From Oscheius onirici (Eukaryota > Nematoda > Chromadorea > Rhabditida > Rhabditidae): a stretch of DNA of 64,000 nucleotides. Below, piece after piece: positions 52,101 through 64,000 of this stretch. Position 1 is the stretch's first letter; each line of letters opens with the position of its first letter. The notes beneath the pieces are model-generated. The model saw only the letters and a program-made list of their open reading frames with translations, was not told the DNA's origin and made no database searches. The position numbers were made by a program, and so were the translations under genes. The DNA lies in assembly GCA_932521025.1 (NCBI GenBank), contig OW051470.1, positions 3,706,501-3,770,500 on the forward strand. The letters run 5' to 3'.

Positions 52101-55100
52101 TAGATAGTAGAGATAACAATTGGCAGAGAAAGAAGTTATGACTAACTATACGGTTTTCTTGTTTTGATGAGGAACCAGGTGATTTCTATGATTGAGTTCT
52201 GACTCTGCTCCCCCTTTGTTATATGTGTTCAAGGGAAATTACAAAGGAACGAAAGGAAGCTAGATTTCAGACTCGGGGACTCGAAGCCACAAGTTCGAGA
52301 TGCTGTCACGAACCTGCTCATTGATCTCTCGAACACTCCCCATTGTAGCCATCAAGTTTGTTCATTGTTTCTCAAAAAAAAAAAAAATTCCCTTTCAGGT
52401 TATTTTGGACAAGATTTCGGTCGGCTTTAGTCATAAACAATGGCAGATCAAATGTGGGACCATGAATGTCTATCGACTACTTTTGGATGAAGGCCGAGAA
52501 GAGCTCGAAGCTCAGACGAATAGACTAATTCCTCTTCTTTGCAAACTTATGGTCGATCCGAACAATGATGTTTGTTCATTCGTCTGCAAAAAAAAGTGTC
52601 TTCTTTCAGGTTCGAGAAGCCTCAATGAACACGATAGTACATTCGATGATCGTTCTGGGAGAAGGAGTGGCCGTGAATATCAGGAACAGACGACTGATTC
52701 CCTACGCCAAGTAAGTCGCTAATTCTGTCGTGGCCCAAATTTGGTGGAGGGGTTGTTTTGCGACTGGAGAGCTATAATTAGTGTCGGTCTTGAGAGCTTA
52801 ATTAGCAGAAGGAAGGTGCTACTCGGGAACAAATCGACAAAGCAGATGGTATCCGACCCATCCTTCCACTCTTCCTGTCCTTTTGATATGTTGTCTACCT
52901 TTTCCAAAACCCAAGGTTTTTCAGTTATTTCGAAAGCTTTTAGAAAAACTAGAATCAAACCTTTAGAACAATTCAATTGAATAACACAAGTTTGTAGGTA
53001 GTATGCAGCGACTCCTTAGAAATTAATGCCGCTCGTTACTCTCTACCTTGTCGTAAACTGCTCCCTTTCCCTCCTGTCCTCTTGCTCCCAAACGAGGTGT
53101 CATAAACCTGGCTTATTGTCATTCGGTAAGATTAAAGGAAACTGATAAAGTGTCGTTTCCTTCAAAACTAAAACTTAAAGTTTGAGAATTAGCCGTCAAC
53201 AAGTCATGTAAAAGTAACCCTCTGGAAAGTCATCGACCCAAGTCAGTTCGTCCAACAAGTCCCGAGCAGCTGGTAGGATGCTGAAAAAGACGCAGGCGCG
53301 GTCCAGACAGAAAAAGATCGCTTCGAGGAGCCACCAGAAGAGCCACCAGACGGAAGCCAAAAGCGAGGTGCAGATGACCATCGCACTCGGAGACCCGAGT
53401 CGCAACCACTCGGTCAAGAAGAAGTCGAAGATGAAGAGGACGAGCTGTGAGAACAAGACGGAAGTGACCAAGTCGATCAAGACTTTGGACCGGCAGGAAC
53501 AGGATTCGGATGGCCACGGAAAGACGCAAAGTATGGTCGGATCTCCCATTATCTGGTGCCTGCAGACTCTGGAGAGGAGCCGAAAACATCGGGATGGAGT
53601 TCAAGACGGGGAAGGCGCCTCCAGCGGACAAGATCCAGGTTAGTCCACAGTAGTTTCCAACTGCTCCTTTGTCAGATGCACTTGGCTAACCTCGATGCCA
53701 ATCGATATGGGAATCAAGTGTGTCTGGATGAGACAAGAGTCAAGGTAGCCGGCACGGACAACGACTACATCAATGCCAACTACGTGACTCTTTCCTCCAA
53801 GAGAGCGAAGCAATACATCTGCACCCAAGGGCCTCTCGACAAGACGATCGAGCAGTTTTGGAGGATGGTCTGGAACGAAGACATCAGCTGCATCGTCATG
53901 CTGTGTGAATGCTACGAAGGACGGCAGCAAAAGTGCGCCAACTACTGGCCGACCGAGCTGAACACAAGTCTCACATTCGGCATCTTCACCATCAAGAATA
54001 GGGGCTCATCGTTGGAATTCGACTCGACCGTGGTGCTGACTCTTCTCGAGGTCAAGATGGAATCCTCGACACGTACTCTGAAGCATCTCCAGTACAAGAA
54101 CTGGCCGGATCAAGGAGTCCCGTCCGAAGCTGCGACTCCTCATCGTCTGCTCCGCTACATCGACTCGGCCAAGACGGTGATCCACTGCTCGGCTGGAGTG
54201 GGAAGGACGGCCACTCTGCTGCTCGTGATTGCCGCAATCCAGATGCTCAGAAGAGGACAACTCTTGGAGATGCCGGCCCTACTGGAGAAGATTCGCGAAC
54301 AGAGGGCCGGAGCTGTCCAGAACGACATGCAGTACATCTACTGCCATCTAGCCGTGCTCGACTACTACAAGGAACAGCTGGACAAGGAGAAAGTGGCCAA
54401 GTTCGGCAAGGATCTGGAGGCCATCCTGAACGAGAGGAAGGCGAAGAAACGCCAGCAGAGGAAGAGAAGCCGATAGAAGAATGTCTACATGCACCGAAAT
54501 AAATAGTGTATCTTCAATTTGCTTTTCTTGTACTTTTTAAGTGTTCCTTGATTCCGGGGTGGGGTGTATCGTACATGTCCTTCTACTTTTTACGGCCTCG
54601 ACGGCGCTGACGATGTGTCCGGCCAATAACTCTCTCGGCCTAATATATACGTTTCCTGGGTGGGCCCGGGGGCGTTTTCTGTCGTAAATTCTCCACTTTG
54701 GTCTTATCTACTTTTATTTGGAGAGAAAGCCGATGGCATTCCGATGTGTTAGTCACGTTCCCATCCCTCTCGTTCTCTTTTATTGATAGCTCGGTCACGG
54801 TCTATCAGTTTCACTCCTCTCTAAACAGAATTATTCCAGCATTTAGAATCTTATTTGTTAGAGTTTGTTTGACCGTGTTGTAAAATGTCCAAAAGCAAAC
54901 AACTCGTTCCTTCCTTGGAGAGACACGCAACATTGGTCTTGTTCATTTTCTCCAACAACCAAGTTTCAGAATGCAGTTGTTGATGCAACGGTACGAAGAA
55001 GCTCTTCGGAAGGGTAGCGTTCCTTCGGCTGTGCCCCGACCGATTCGTGTTCAGCGAAGATTCGAGCCGAGAGCACAATCAGCCGTGGCGTCATCAAGAA

Positions 55101-58100
55101 ATGGATCGAGTGGATCTCTGAGTGAGTAATAGAAACTGATTTTCAGACGACAGATCTAAGCTGCTCGCGTACGTACGTACTGTTTACATACGTCTTGCTT
55201 TTCGGGACATATTGACTAGAGAAACGTGAGAGAGAAAAGATCTGGGGATCTTCACGTTTGAAAGTCCGCCGTATTTGGCGCCAATATTAGCAGTTTAACA
55301 TTTTGAAATTTTTACGCTTGGCAATTTTCTGTTTTCGCTAGCATTGTTTCATGAAATAATGTTCTCACAATGAGATCTAACCGTATAAACCGCATTCATA
55401 CGAAAGAAGTTTTACAATTCGCAAGTTCTCATAAAAAGAACCGACTGTTTCCGTAATTGCGCTCCAGAGTACGCGCGTACTTTTGAAAATTTTGCTTTTC
55501 TTCTGCTCAATTCGACTAGATATTTCAGCTGCTCGAGTTTTCAGAAAACCAACTCCTTCTTCTCTTTACATCCAGTCAGATTTTTCTCTATGTCTTTTCC
55601 TTCCTTCCATAGCGTTCTTTCTCTAAATTCTGCTTTTAGACAACATATGTCATTCAAAGTCCCGTTGTTACCGGGATCAACATTGATTGAAAACGGTAAG
55701 TCGTTCGAAAACCGCCAGCCAAACTCGCAGCCTCTTGTGCTATATTTACTCTCCATACGTTCTGTTCAACGAACAATTTTGAAGCAGTTTCCTGGAAACA
55801 CCCGCAAGGTTTTATCCTGAGCAAATTTTCTCCAGACCTTGGTCGAGTCCACCAAACTGCTAGTGAGAATTAAGAAAATTCATGAGCTTTCTGCCACATA
55901 AAGTTCTTTCGTTTGGCAACTTGTTATCAAGACATCCGAGAATATGTAGAAAAATAACGGTTGAAAACAAAAAGACTGACATTGGGTGCACTGCCTAATA
56001 CGGCCACATCGGCCGCCTCCCACTGGTCGCTCTTTGTCATGCATGCGATTGGTGTCACATACTGCGTCGTCCCTTGGCCCTCATCCAATTTCCAATTAAC
56101 TCGCCTCTTCCCAGCTCTTTTTTTGCACTTTTAATCGATGCCAACAGTGGCTTTTAGTATGAGACTCGTAAAAAGCCATACCTCCTTTATTACTAGCGTT
56201 AGTTCTTTTTCCCTTATCTTGCCTAATCGATGTCAATGTCATTTCGTGTGCTCAACTGCTGGCATGAAAGAAATTGCGCATTTGGCCCGCTCATCTGAAA
56301 TAGAAATTGAAAAATACATCTGCTATAGAAAATTCATAATCATCATAGACAAAAAGTTCTAATAACCATGAGTAACATTGTTTTTTTCAGGAGACGAGCA
56401 AGAGAACATCGGCTTTAGAAGGCCGATAATGGCCAAAAAACCAAGCTCCACTCCAGTGAAAACCACAGGTTCGTTCATTTCTCCAATTCTTTATCAGCCG
56501 AGGCCATGATTTGCTTCTTTCCGAAATCGTTATTTTACAGGAATTGCTGGAATTGTGACTGAAGACGAGATTCGCCGGTCATTTGGAGACGTACCGAAAA
56601 TAAGCGTAAGACTTTACTCTTTCCATTCATTAGTTAATTTAGATCACGAATCGAAATGATGTAAAAACGCACCTGGAGGAGGCTAGAATTGTCTTGGAGA
56701 GGCCTGATCTTGATTGGAGCAAGCGCAACAACTCGGTTAGTTCTTCACTATTCTTTCTTACCCTAATTTAGTTAAAAATGATTCGTGCTGTTGTTCAAAA
56801 TGGCGGAATGGACTTCGAAAATGATCTCGTCGCAAGTTTGCTCACATTGGAAGAAGCACTAGTCAAATCTGTGACTGATCTTCGCTCTCAAGTCTGCAAA
56901 GAAGCTTGTACTACTGTATGGTAGGTCAATAATATTTCCTTTATCACTAAGGATGTTGCAGTCTGCTAACTGAGCGTCTTGGTGCGAAAGTGAGCCCACT
57001 TTTTGAGCATATTTTTCCACAATGTATTCCTATCATCCAAAACAGTGCCAAAGTTATGTCCAGCTCCAGTCAACAAGCCTGTGACTTTATCGTCAAAGTA
57101 AGTCTTTCTCATTTGTCGTAACTTTTTTTCTTTCAGAACGTACAGACGCCTCGCATTCTAGTATCTATTTTGGACCAGATTTCTCACAAGTCGAAGGACA
57201 TCAGAGCGTGAGTTATTTACGATTTATCAATTATACCTTGTGTTTTCAGGCATTGCTACTGCTTGGTATATCTAGCACTACAGAATTGGCCGGCGGTTAA
57301 ACTGGAGAAACACGTCAAGGAAGTCACTAACGCCGTCAAAAGTGCGATTAATGACGCCGATCCGAAGGCTAGAAAAAACGGAAGAGACGCATATCAGCAA
57401 TTAGAAAACGTCTTCCCGGCACAGGCACAAATCTTATTCAAAGTAGGTCAAAACATTGATTTCAGAAAGCCTGTTTCAGAGTCTCGATGCCAGTAAGCAG
57501 AAAGCCGTTTCTGGTGGAGCTTCGGCTGCATCGTCAGCTCAATCTATTCAATCTCTACGTGATAATATGCCATTTACGAAAAGACCTGGAACGACTGGAC
57601 TGAGCAGACCCTCGGCATTTCTCTCGGGCAGATCGGCTTCGGCCATCGATGCTTCTTCCGCTAAAAGCGCTGCTGTCAGCTCTCCCAGATATACTGCTAG
57701 CCGAACGCCGTATACACCGAGTAACTTATTCTCACTTTACAGATGTTAATAAGTTTCAGGCAGGCCCGGTGGCACAATTCGTGGATCGATGACGTCATCT
57801 GTTATCAAGCCGAGGCCACCAGTCACTCCTCTTCGCTCTAACGTGGCTAATTCCTCACAACCCAGCTCGAGGAATGGTTCTCCGACGCGTCTTCATAAAC
57901 GACTTCCGACACAACCTCTGCCAACTAGGCCGACCACAACTACCTCGGTGTCCCACAATAACGGTTTCCATCAGGAAAATTCAGAGGAACTGTTCAGTAA
58001 AATCGTAAGTTTCTTCTGTTTAATTTGAAATTGAGGTGTTCAGAACAATCTGAATCTGCAATCATCTTATGGAGAGGACGATGATTTCCTGCTTGGATCA

Positions 58101-60129
58101 AGTCCATCTTCTCCCGCCTCCCAACTGAGTGCTGCCTTGAAAAAGAGCTCTTCAAACGATGCTACAGAAAAGAAGGACGGATTGAGAATGCTCTACGACA
58201 TTTTGAGAACGTCCCGTTCAAATGAGGCCGACATCAGAAAAATCTACGACGCTTTGATGAAGTACATCATGGAAGGGAATCACAAGGTATGTCTGCTTCT
58301 AATTTCCCACATACTTGTTGCTTCCAGTTGCTGACACTTGTCTGTGATACCGTCTGCGAAATGGTTACTCGCTATCCCGACTCTTTCCAACAAGCCCAGC
58401 TGCTCACCTTAGTCAGTCGACTCATCAGCAAGTCTTCTTCTGAGCTGATTCCGACCAATCAGCAACTGTGGAAAAGAATGCTTACCGAAGTCCGTACTTC
58501 CTTCCAGCCAGAAGATCTCCTCGTAGCAGTTTGCAAATTTATCGATGGCAGCATGACAGCGCCCCAGACAACCAAGGTATCGCCGTTTTTTTACGCTAAC
58601 TCAGTACTTTAGGCGAAATCTCAAACAGTGCAATATTTGTACGAGCTTGTCGATTTTATGGAAGTTGGCTCCAATATCAATCGAATGGAAGTCAAATTCG
58701 CTTTGCAAAAGATATTTACTTGGCTGGAGGATCCTAAAAACCACGATATCAGACCGGTAGGAACTTCTAAAAATGATGCCAACAGAAAGCTTTCAGCACT
58801 TTGAGAAACTGATGATTGCTATTTTCCACAAAAATCAAGCCGACTTCGCCTCCTTATTGTCGACTTTTAAACCGGAGTGGAAAAATCTTGGCTTCCAGTG
58901 CTGTCAAAAGGAGAATCAGCGAAAAGAAAGGTTCGTCTGCTGATCAATGACGTCAACTTCTGCCGCATTCGTTTCACAAATGCATTCGATCCCACCATTG
59001 CTGTTTATGCCGCCACTAAGCCGTCCCAAATTCTCTTTTTCAGCACCGAATTTCCGCCTGTCGTTCGCGAGAGCCCGTCCGTCTTTTCTGGTATCGATAT
59101 GCCGGACAATTTCAGGAGAAATCAATCACCATCACTTGGCCCTATTCTCAACAACTCCGATTCCGAAGCCAATCGGGTAAGAATGTTTTTCTTTGTTTTT
59201 GCTCATTCCAATTTTCCAGTCGAATCTCGATGTAACAGCTCATCTGGGCTCGGATATCGTAACGCAGAGCGAGTATATCAAGAAACAGTTGAAGGAACTT
59301 TCCAGAGCCAAAGAGCAGCCGCAAAAGTAAGTCCTCTTTCACTGCTTTATGTTACGTTCATTTTAGACAAGAGGAGCACATTTTGGCTATTCAACAGCTG
59401 CTGCAGATGATAACCGAGGGATCTTTCACAACGTGGGACGAGAATTTCAAACCTCTGATAGTCCAGCTATTCGATTTGCTCACACTGGACGACGTCAAGG
59501 TAAAAAAAGAGGCTCTTCGTCTGCTCATCAAACTCTGCACGGTGCAGGCCTCTCGTTTCATCGACTACGGACATATGACGGTTACAAAAGTGCTCGCTAT
59601 TACCCGCAACGAAAAAGAAAGCGTATGTTGTGTTTGTTACGTTCAGCAATTCACAACTCAGTACTTCCTGAATGTTGTCGACGAGTGTCTGAAGACGTTG
59701 GCGGTCCATCTTCCCGTTCGAGTGACTCTCGAGACGCTGAATCCCATTATCGCCACCAGATCTGATCCTCGAATCCCTTCTGCTCTCAAAATGCTGCAAA
59801 GAATGATAGAAGAATCGCCCCAGAGCACTTTGCAGCAATTACTCCATGAGTTTGTTCCTGGGGTCGTACAGGTATTTTTCCACAGTATTCCTTCTACAAA
59901 TGAGTTTCAGTGCTATAATTGCGAGGACTCCGCCATCCGAAAGAACACTATTTTCTGTCTTGTGCCGCTCGTGAACAAGCTCGGCCGTGAATTGATGGCC
60001 CCATATCTTGTACGACTAGAATCCAAGGGAGTAAGTTATTGTTTGTTTTATTTGCTAACTTTTTCAATTCAGCAAAAACTTCTGGATGTTTACCTCACGC
60101 GCATCCAGACTGCCTCGACACATTTCTGA
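43156..60129 (+). CDS. CLASP microtubule plus-end/kinetochore protein, with gene-bearing introns
   Basis: CLASPs stabilise microtubules at kinetochores and cortex through TOG (HEAT) domains. Exon 1 (43156-43227) begins MSWLMQLLDKNSPNPATRLE. Exon 2 (43267-43368) has IISQLSHNRLPSDSKVLNTL. After a 7,933-nt intron, exon 3 (from 51302) continues VSLQAIEVLNTALDINGDIL, and later exons give LGDSKPQVRDAVTNLLIDLS and VILDKISVGFSHKQWQIKCG: TOG1. A second large intron (52711-54969) precedes MQLLMQRYEEALRKGSVPS and a Ser/Arg-rich linker. TOG2 (about 56540-57440) reads DEIRRSFGDVPKIS, KTHLEEARIVLERPDLDWSK, LVKSVTDLRSQVCKEACTTV and VTNAVKSAINDADPKARKNG. A serine-rich microtubule-binding linker (57480-58130) follows. 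The C-terminal TOG has AIQQLLQMITEGSFTTWDEN and FDLLTLDDVKVKKEALRLLI, ending TASTHF at 60129. Phases checked at the first junctions. The nested genes at 43454-51152 and 53510-54476 are separate. Confidence 0.93.
43454..44537 (-). CDS. Nematode-type seven-transmembrane chemoreceptor (receptor 1)
   Basis: Serpentine G-protein-coupled receptor resembling the Str/Srd/Srh group of nematodes. Four or more exons run from ATG 44537 to stop 43454. Spans seen are TSGFLALVLNVLLSYIIYAT, YKHLLFLYTLSAAIYSSNQI, VCFIALITIISWCFVYRYYV (the FVYRYYV motif ends TM3), RVLASVTVLVVSFVLFCSLY, FIFICGMVNIFCAVRIALFL, PLTFNMIPVFLVFLAAYL and ASIAQIIDPLLVYFFISDYR. The IDPL...DYR end of TM7 is typical of the superfamily. 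It is antisense in CLASP intron 2 with three relatives, so probably a local tandem expansion. Ligand unknown. Confidence 0.82.
45009..46112 (-). CDS. Nematode-type seven-transmembrane chemoreceptor (receptor 2)
   Basis: Start ATG 46112 (MSHDWWRIPVTVTSGSFALI), then LNVLLAYIILTSKCSYIGKY and LFLYTVSAAIYAVAQILIAG, which align with receptor 1. The FVYRYYVVCK end of TM3 is at about 45735. FLRNWLPITLLSLLIITYEM opens TM4. The long second extracellular loop has YHVNETAYIG. ARNQKKIFTLLIFQ precedes TM6 LSLPLLFNIIPLQIVVLST. TM7 reads LSFAQVIDPILIFYFIKPYR. Stop at 45009. All seven spans can be followed, so it is likely functional. Same orientation and host intron as its relatives. Confidence 0.82.
46534..47998 (-). 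CDS. Importin-alpha-like armadillo-repeat protein lacking a recognisable IBB domain
   Basis: Importin alpha carries NLS cargo with importin beta. ATG 47998 gives a short N-terminus (MESSVAAELRAEVEMFCSLL) that is acidic, not the basic 60-residue importin-beta-binding region. Arm repeats follow: GRLDAAWALTNVVCQSNDLC, MQCYWALGNIAADCERCKRA, VKNAIWIIAHLADDLNNGG, QSASLRVLGNIATGNTEQTD, HEAAWLASNCAAGSDEQLEI and KKECAWTIINMLAGATESRH. They are in register with importin alpha (AWALTN, WALGNIA..., W-x3-N). Some of the usual W/N NLS-cradle positions are kept and others have drifted. It ends with an acidic tail at 46534. About 455 residues against 520-540 usual. It may be a divergent germline-type importin alpha without autoinhibition, or an arm protein with another job. 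It sits antisense in CLASP intron 2, between receptors 2 and 3. Confidence 0.75.
48392..49482 (-). CDS. Nematode-type seven-transmembrane chemoreceptor (receptor 3)
   Basis: Start ATG 49482 (MFSTEQAATFLTIISGSLAS), then VLNFILLVIIVRVRSKHIGQ and FLLFLYTASAFLYSFSQVLG. TM3 ends FVYRYCVVCK (about 49095). TM4 is GFFCLFLLFSLMTVLVIEMM. TM5 is FIVLVVVSGMIITICTVKIV. ARGQKKIFTLLLLQ precedes TM6 LPFVFNNLPVQFILISSFL. TM7 is LSIAQVVDPILTIYFIRPYR. Stop 48392. Same layout as receptors 2 and 4; probably an intact paralogue. Confidence 0.82.
49590..49835 (-). pseudogene. Remnant of a chemoreceptor last exon
   Basis: The minus strand reads ATVLSVAQVVVTLIFIKPYR then VVLWSEVVSRP, clearly the TM7 and tail of the neighbouring receptors. 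VVT stands where the family has IDP, and no upstream exons fit. The sequence before it (about 49836-49980) is unrelated. A relic of a fifth receptor copy. Confidence 0.65.
50026..51152 (-). CDS. Nematode-type seven-transmembrane chemoreceptor (receptor 4)
   Basis: Candidate starts ATG 51152 or 51140 (MSEKLIRIVVSELSGGLAFV). Then LKIILVYIILSTKTSYVGKY, LLSYTLSAVIFALNQILTCP, TGYMLYDNLNILPPLLGNTV, TM3 end SFVYRYYVFCR, TM4 IVVFSVVVIGYLMVWIAKAM, TM5 ISTFGAFVTLIVVIDVLWAT, KKQKRLFGLLILQ before TM6 LLPFTFNLLPENLIIGLTYL, and TM7 LSVAQVIDPLLIFLFIKPYR. Stop 50026. It is closest in look to receptors 2 and 3. Its 5' end is about 150 bp from CLASP exon 3, so its promoter is inside the CLASP intron. Confidence 0.82.
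51680..51920 (+). repeat. Degenerate pyrimidine-rich tandem repeat in a CLASP intron
   Basis: Seven copies of an AGTCAACCGATCTCTTTTGA-like unit start near 51687, 51727, 51756, 51796, 51836, 51867 and 51896. Spacing alternates between about 30 and about 40 bp. It lies within the CLASP intron after exon 3. Confidence 0.65.
51965..52040 (-). repeat. tRNA-like segment in a CLASP intron
   Basis: The minus strand has TGGTGTATTGTTAAGAGTC (A-box/D-arm-like), an anticodon-arm-like CGCTTCCACCCAAGCG, and CCGGTTCGACC (B-box). No matching acceptor stem. Probably a tRNA pseudogene or SINE head. Confidence 0.35.
53510..54476 (+). CDS. Protein tyrosine phosphatase, nested in a CLASP intron (same strand)
   Basis: Single-domain classical PTP, hydrolysing phosphotyrosine. 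Exon 2 (53676-54476) holds NRYGNQVCLDETRV, DYINANYVTL, KQYICTQGPLDKTIEQFWRM, NYWPTE, YKNWPDQGVPSEA (the WPD loop with its Asp), the P-loop VIHCSAGVGRTATLLL (Cys and Arg present) and QNDMQYIYCHLAVLDYY (Q-loop), then a basic tail. Catalysis should work. The 43-codon first exon used here starts at ATG 53510 and joins in phase. A different upstream frame (53278-53575) gives a strongly basic N-terminus ending IIWCLQTLER, which looks like the true N-terminal helix of nematode PTPs. It is shifted by one base from GAENIGMEFKTGKAPP, so the N-terminus is uncertain. The style (basic ends, small size) recalls the expanded nematode PTPs. An AATAAA follows at 54498. Confidence 0.85.
54498..54503 (+). terminator. 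AATAAA poly(A) signal of the nested phosphatase
   Basis: 22 nt after the phosphatase stop and inside CLASP intron 52711-54969, in the CLASP sense direction. It supports an independent transcript. Confidence 0.6.
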
Positions 60130-60285
60130 AACAAGAGTGCTACGAAGAAAAGGGTATTCACATTGTGATTCTTTATCCCGGCATTTTTGCACCATGTTCC
60201 ATTCGAAAACCGGTATGTTGATCTAGTTGTTTTGTAGCTAGGCATAATTCTCGTATGTTTCAATTTGCTCTTTTGAATGAACATG

Positions 60286-60291
60286 TTTATT
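60286..60291 (-). terminator. AATAAA poly(A) signal of the SMAD gene
   Basis: AATAAA on the minus strand 11 nt after the SMAD stop (60302). The CLASP stop is 160 bp away on the other strand, so the genes converge tightly. Confidence 0.65.
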
Positions 60292-60301
60292 CACTTTATG
60301 C

Positions 60302-62315
<2,014 letters not shown>

Positions 62316-62673
62316 TTTGAGTGCCTGCGCTGATCAAAACAGGAAAAAAAGAAGAAGCGTGTGAATCAATGAGTAGGAATGGTTGCGGGGTTGATAAGTA
62401 CCTGAGAGGAAGGCTGAAAGACAGTCGGTCTGTGAGAGACCGTCTGCTGTGAAGAGACGCAGATTGCGCCTGCCGACAGTCTGGAGCCAGCCGTTTGGAA
62501 GCCATCTGGCGTCTATTTCTACGGCTGAACAAAAAGAAATAATAGTTATAGAAATTTTACTCGCAATAAATTATCCACTCACAAACATTTATACATGCGG
62601 TATGGTATCCATCATCTGGCCGAAAAAAGGGGAAAACACTCGTAAATCTAGTGAAAAATCGAGAAAAAGAGGA
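62316..62673. other. spacer between SMAD and trifunctional protein beta genes
   Basis: About 360 bp on the shared minus strand. A splice-consistent segment here (CTTTTTGTTCAG acceptor near 62530, donor near 62401, acceptor GCGCAG near 62327) could be a SMAD 5' UTR exon. Its ATG frame (MASKRLAPDCRQAQ) does not join the SMAD frame. Confidence 0.35.
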
Positions 62674-64000
62674 TTATTTTCCATAGGCTTCAACAAGCAT
62701 TCCCACTCCGTGTCCACCGGCAGCACAGGCGGCCAGCACAGCATACTGTCCCCTTTCTTCCTTCAATCTCATGGCAGAATGGTAAGCCAGACGAACACCA
62801 GTCGCGCCGAAAGGATGTCCAATCGAAAGAGATCCTCCCCATCTGTTGATCTTATCCATGTCTAGTTTTCCAACCTTTTCATGCAGACCAATATGCGTCT
62901 GAAAAGCTGAATTTATCACAAAAAAAACTTAATTGAAACCTTGCAGAAGTAGTCGCTGTCGAGAGCATTCAAATTTGCCAGTACTTGACCAGCGAAAGCC
63001 TCGTGAATTTCCCAAACATTGATGTCTTTCACAGCAAGGCCGGCCTTTTTCAGAAGCTTCGGGATGGCATAAGCCGGACCCAGGAGCAGCTGGTCTTTGG
63101 GATCTTGGCCGACGTAGACATAGTCGCGGAGATAGGCAATCGGCTTGTATCCGTTGGCAAGTGCGAATTCCTCAGTCATCAAAAGAGCAGCTGAGGCTCC
63201 GTCCGTCAAATAAGAAGCATTACCTAAACAGAAATGTGTACTTCTTTTAAATAAAATAAATTACCAGCTGTTACAGTTCCATGAGGCTTGATGAAGGCTG
63301 GCTTCAGAGAGGACAGTTTTTCAATAGTAGAGGGACGAATACCGTTGTCGGCTTTGATGGTTTGAGGCTTCTTCCCATCCAGGAAAACGGGAATGACATC
63401 AGTCAGTTTTCCATCTTGGGAAGCCTTCGCAGCCATAGTGTGAGAACGGACAGCGAATTCGTCTTGTTCTCTGAAAACCTTTCAAATAAAAGTCAAATAA
63501 GACTCTAACCGTCTAGAAACGTTGAAAGCGGCGGCAAGACGATCTCCACTATGTCCCATGATCTCTCCGGATGTGTACTCTCCAACACCTGGCAACTCTG
63601 GACTGGCAATGTTCTTCAGAATTTGAGCTCCTTAAAAAAACTCTTGGAGGCAAAGTTGGAAAGAACACTAACCAATCTTCAGTTTGTCGCCGGTAGCCTT
63701 CGCCTTTTGCAAACTGAGCATGGCTTTTCTGGCCTTTCTGTTATAACGAATTGGGACATCGGACAACAGTTCAACTCCTCCCGCGATGACTGCATTGGCG
63801 TATCCGGTTGACAGCATTCCGATTCCGTCCGTCATGGCCACATTTGATGAAATACAAGCCAAAGTGACTGTGTGAGCCGGAACCTGATTCGTATCTGTTT
63901 TGACAATAGTGGAAATTTACCTTATCAGGAACTCCAGCAAGAAGTGCGGCTTCTCGAGCAATGTTGCTGGTTTTACATTCTTGAATGACCGTTCCACAAA
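62674..64000 (-). CDS. Mitochondrial trifunctional protein beta subunit (3-ketoacyl-CoA thiolase), N-terminus outside window
   Basis: Last step of long-chain fatty-acid beta-oxidation: CoA-dependent cleavage of 3-ketoacyl-CoA. The window holds most of the protein. [20 protein letters not shown] is at the right edge, then [20 protein letters not shown] with the nucleophilic Cys, [40 protein letters not shown], the HEAFAGQ His motif, [20 protein letters not shown] and the second catalytic Cys in [14 protein letters not shown]. It ends VEAYGK at 62674. The ACISSN form (rather than LCGSG) and the length of the internal insertion fit HADHB, not cytosolic or short-chain thiolases. Five or more short introns. 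The mitochondrial presequence is not visible here. Confidence 0.92.

Noticed and set aside
53196-53640. Minus-strand frames of 117-133 codons opposite the phosphatase N-terminus
   Set aside because: Leu/Arg-rich shadows of a Lys/Arg-rich coding strand; no splice-consistent extension.

Overview
The window is eukaryotic and most likely from a nematode. The genes are split by very short GT-AG introns (often 35 to 60 nt) with TTTCAG-type acceptors, and AATAAA signals sit close behind stop codons. It carries a cluster of nematode-style seven-transmembrane chemoreceptors with the terminal FIKPYR-type motif, beside broadly conserved animal genes. I cannot name the species.

Layout. 1-2782 (-): 3' part of a Timeless/Tof1 gene. 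3127-4701 (-): ankyrin plus patatin iPLA2-type phospholipase. 4829-5486 (-): an unrecognised four-segment membrane protein. 6025-9329: a nest of small DNA transposons and fold-back repeats, most of it inside introns of an RBR E3 ubiquitin ligase gene (7216-13436, +). 13436-21142: almost entirely repeats, namely a Mutator-like and a mariner-like non-autonomous element, a decayed RTE-type LINE, a BED-finger fragment, two long inverted-repeat elements and a second copy of a hAT-like MITE. 21254-22937 (-): endophilin A. 23348-24030 (-): a broken, probably transposon-derived gene. 24150-24954 (+): a divergent histone H3 that looks like CENP-A/cenH3. 25116-25556 (-): a small orphan protein. 27153-30043 (+): an alpha-arrestin. 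30081-34644 (-): ER metallopeptidase ERMP1. 35000-35690 (-): RING protein. 35928-37299 (-): nucleotide-sugar transporter. 37300-43155: gene-poor, with a LINE fragment, pyrimidine-rich DNA and a MITE. 43156-60129 (+): CLASP. 60302-62315 (-): BMP-type receptor-regulated SMAD. 62674-end (-): mitochondrial trifunctional protein beta subunit, running off the window.

The most striking theme is genes inside introns of other genes. Glutamine synthetase is intronless and sits antisense in an arrestin intron. A DHHC-family protein whose catalytic Cys is Tyr sits in the same sense in an ERMP1 intron, preceded 3 nt upstream by a 52-codon membrane-peptide ORF. A 7.9-kb CLASP intron holds four chemoreceptors, one receptor remnant and an importin-alpha-like gene, all antisense. 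A second CLASP intron holds a same-strand protein tyrosine phosphatase.

The mobile DNA is readable. Three different non-autonomous families (four copies) have 8-bp target duplications (hAT-like). One has a 10-bp duplication (Mutator-like) and one has TA (mariner-like). One hAT-like insertion duplicated the splice-acceptor sequence of the RBR gene. Several repeats carry tRNA-like A/B-box segments. All functional calls rest on reading motifs by eye; no search or fold prediction was run.
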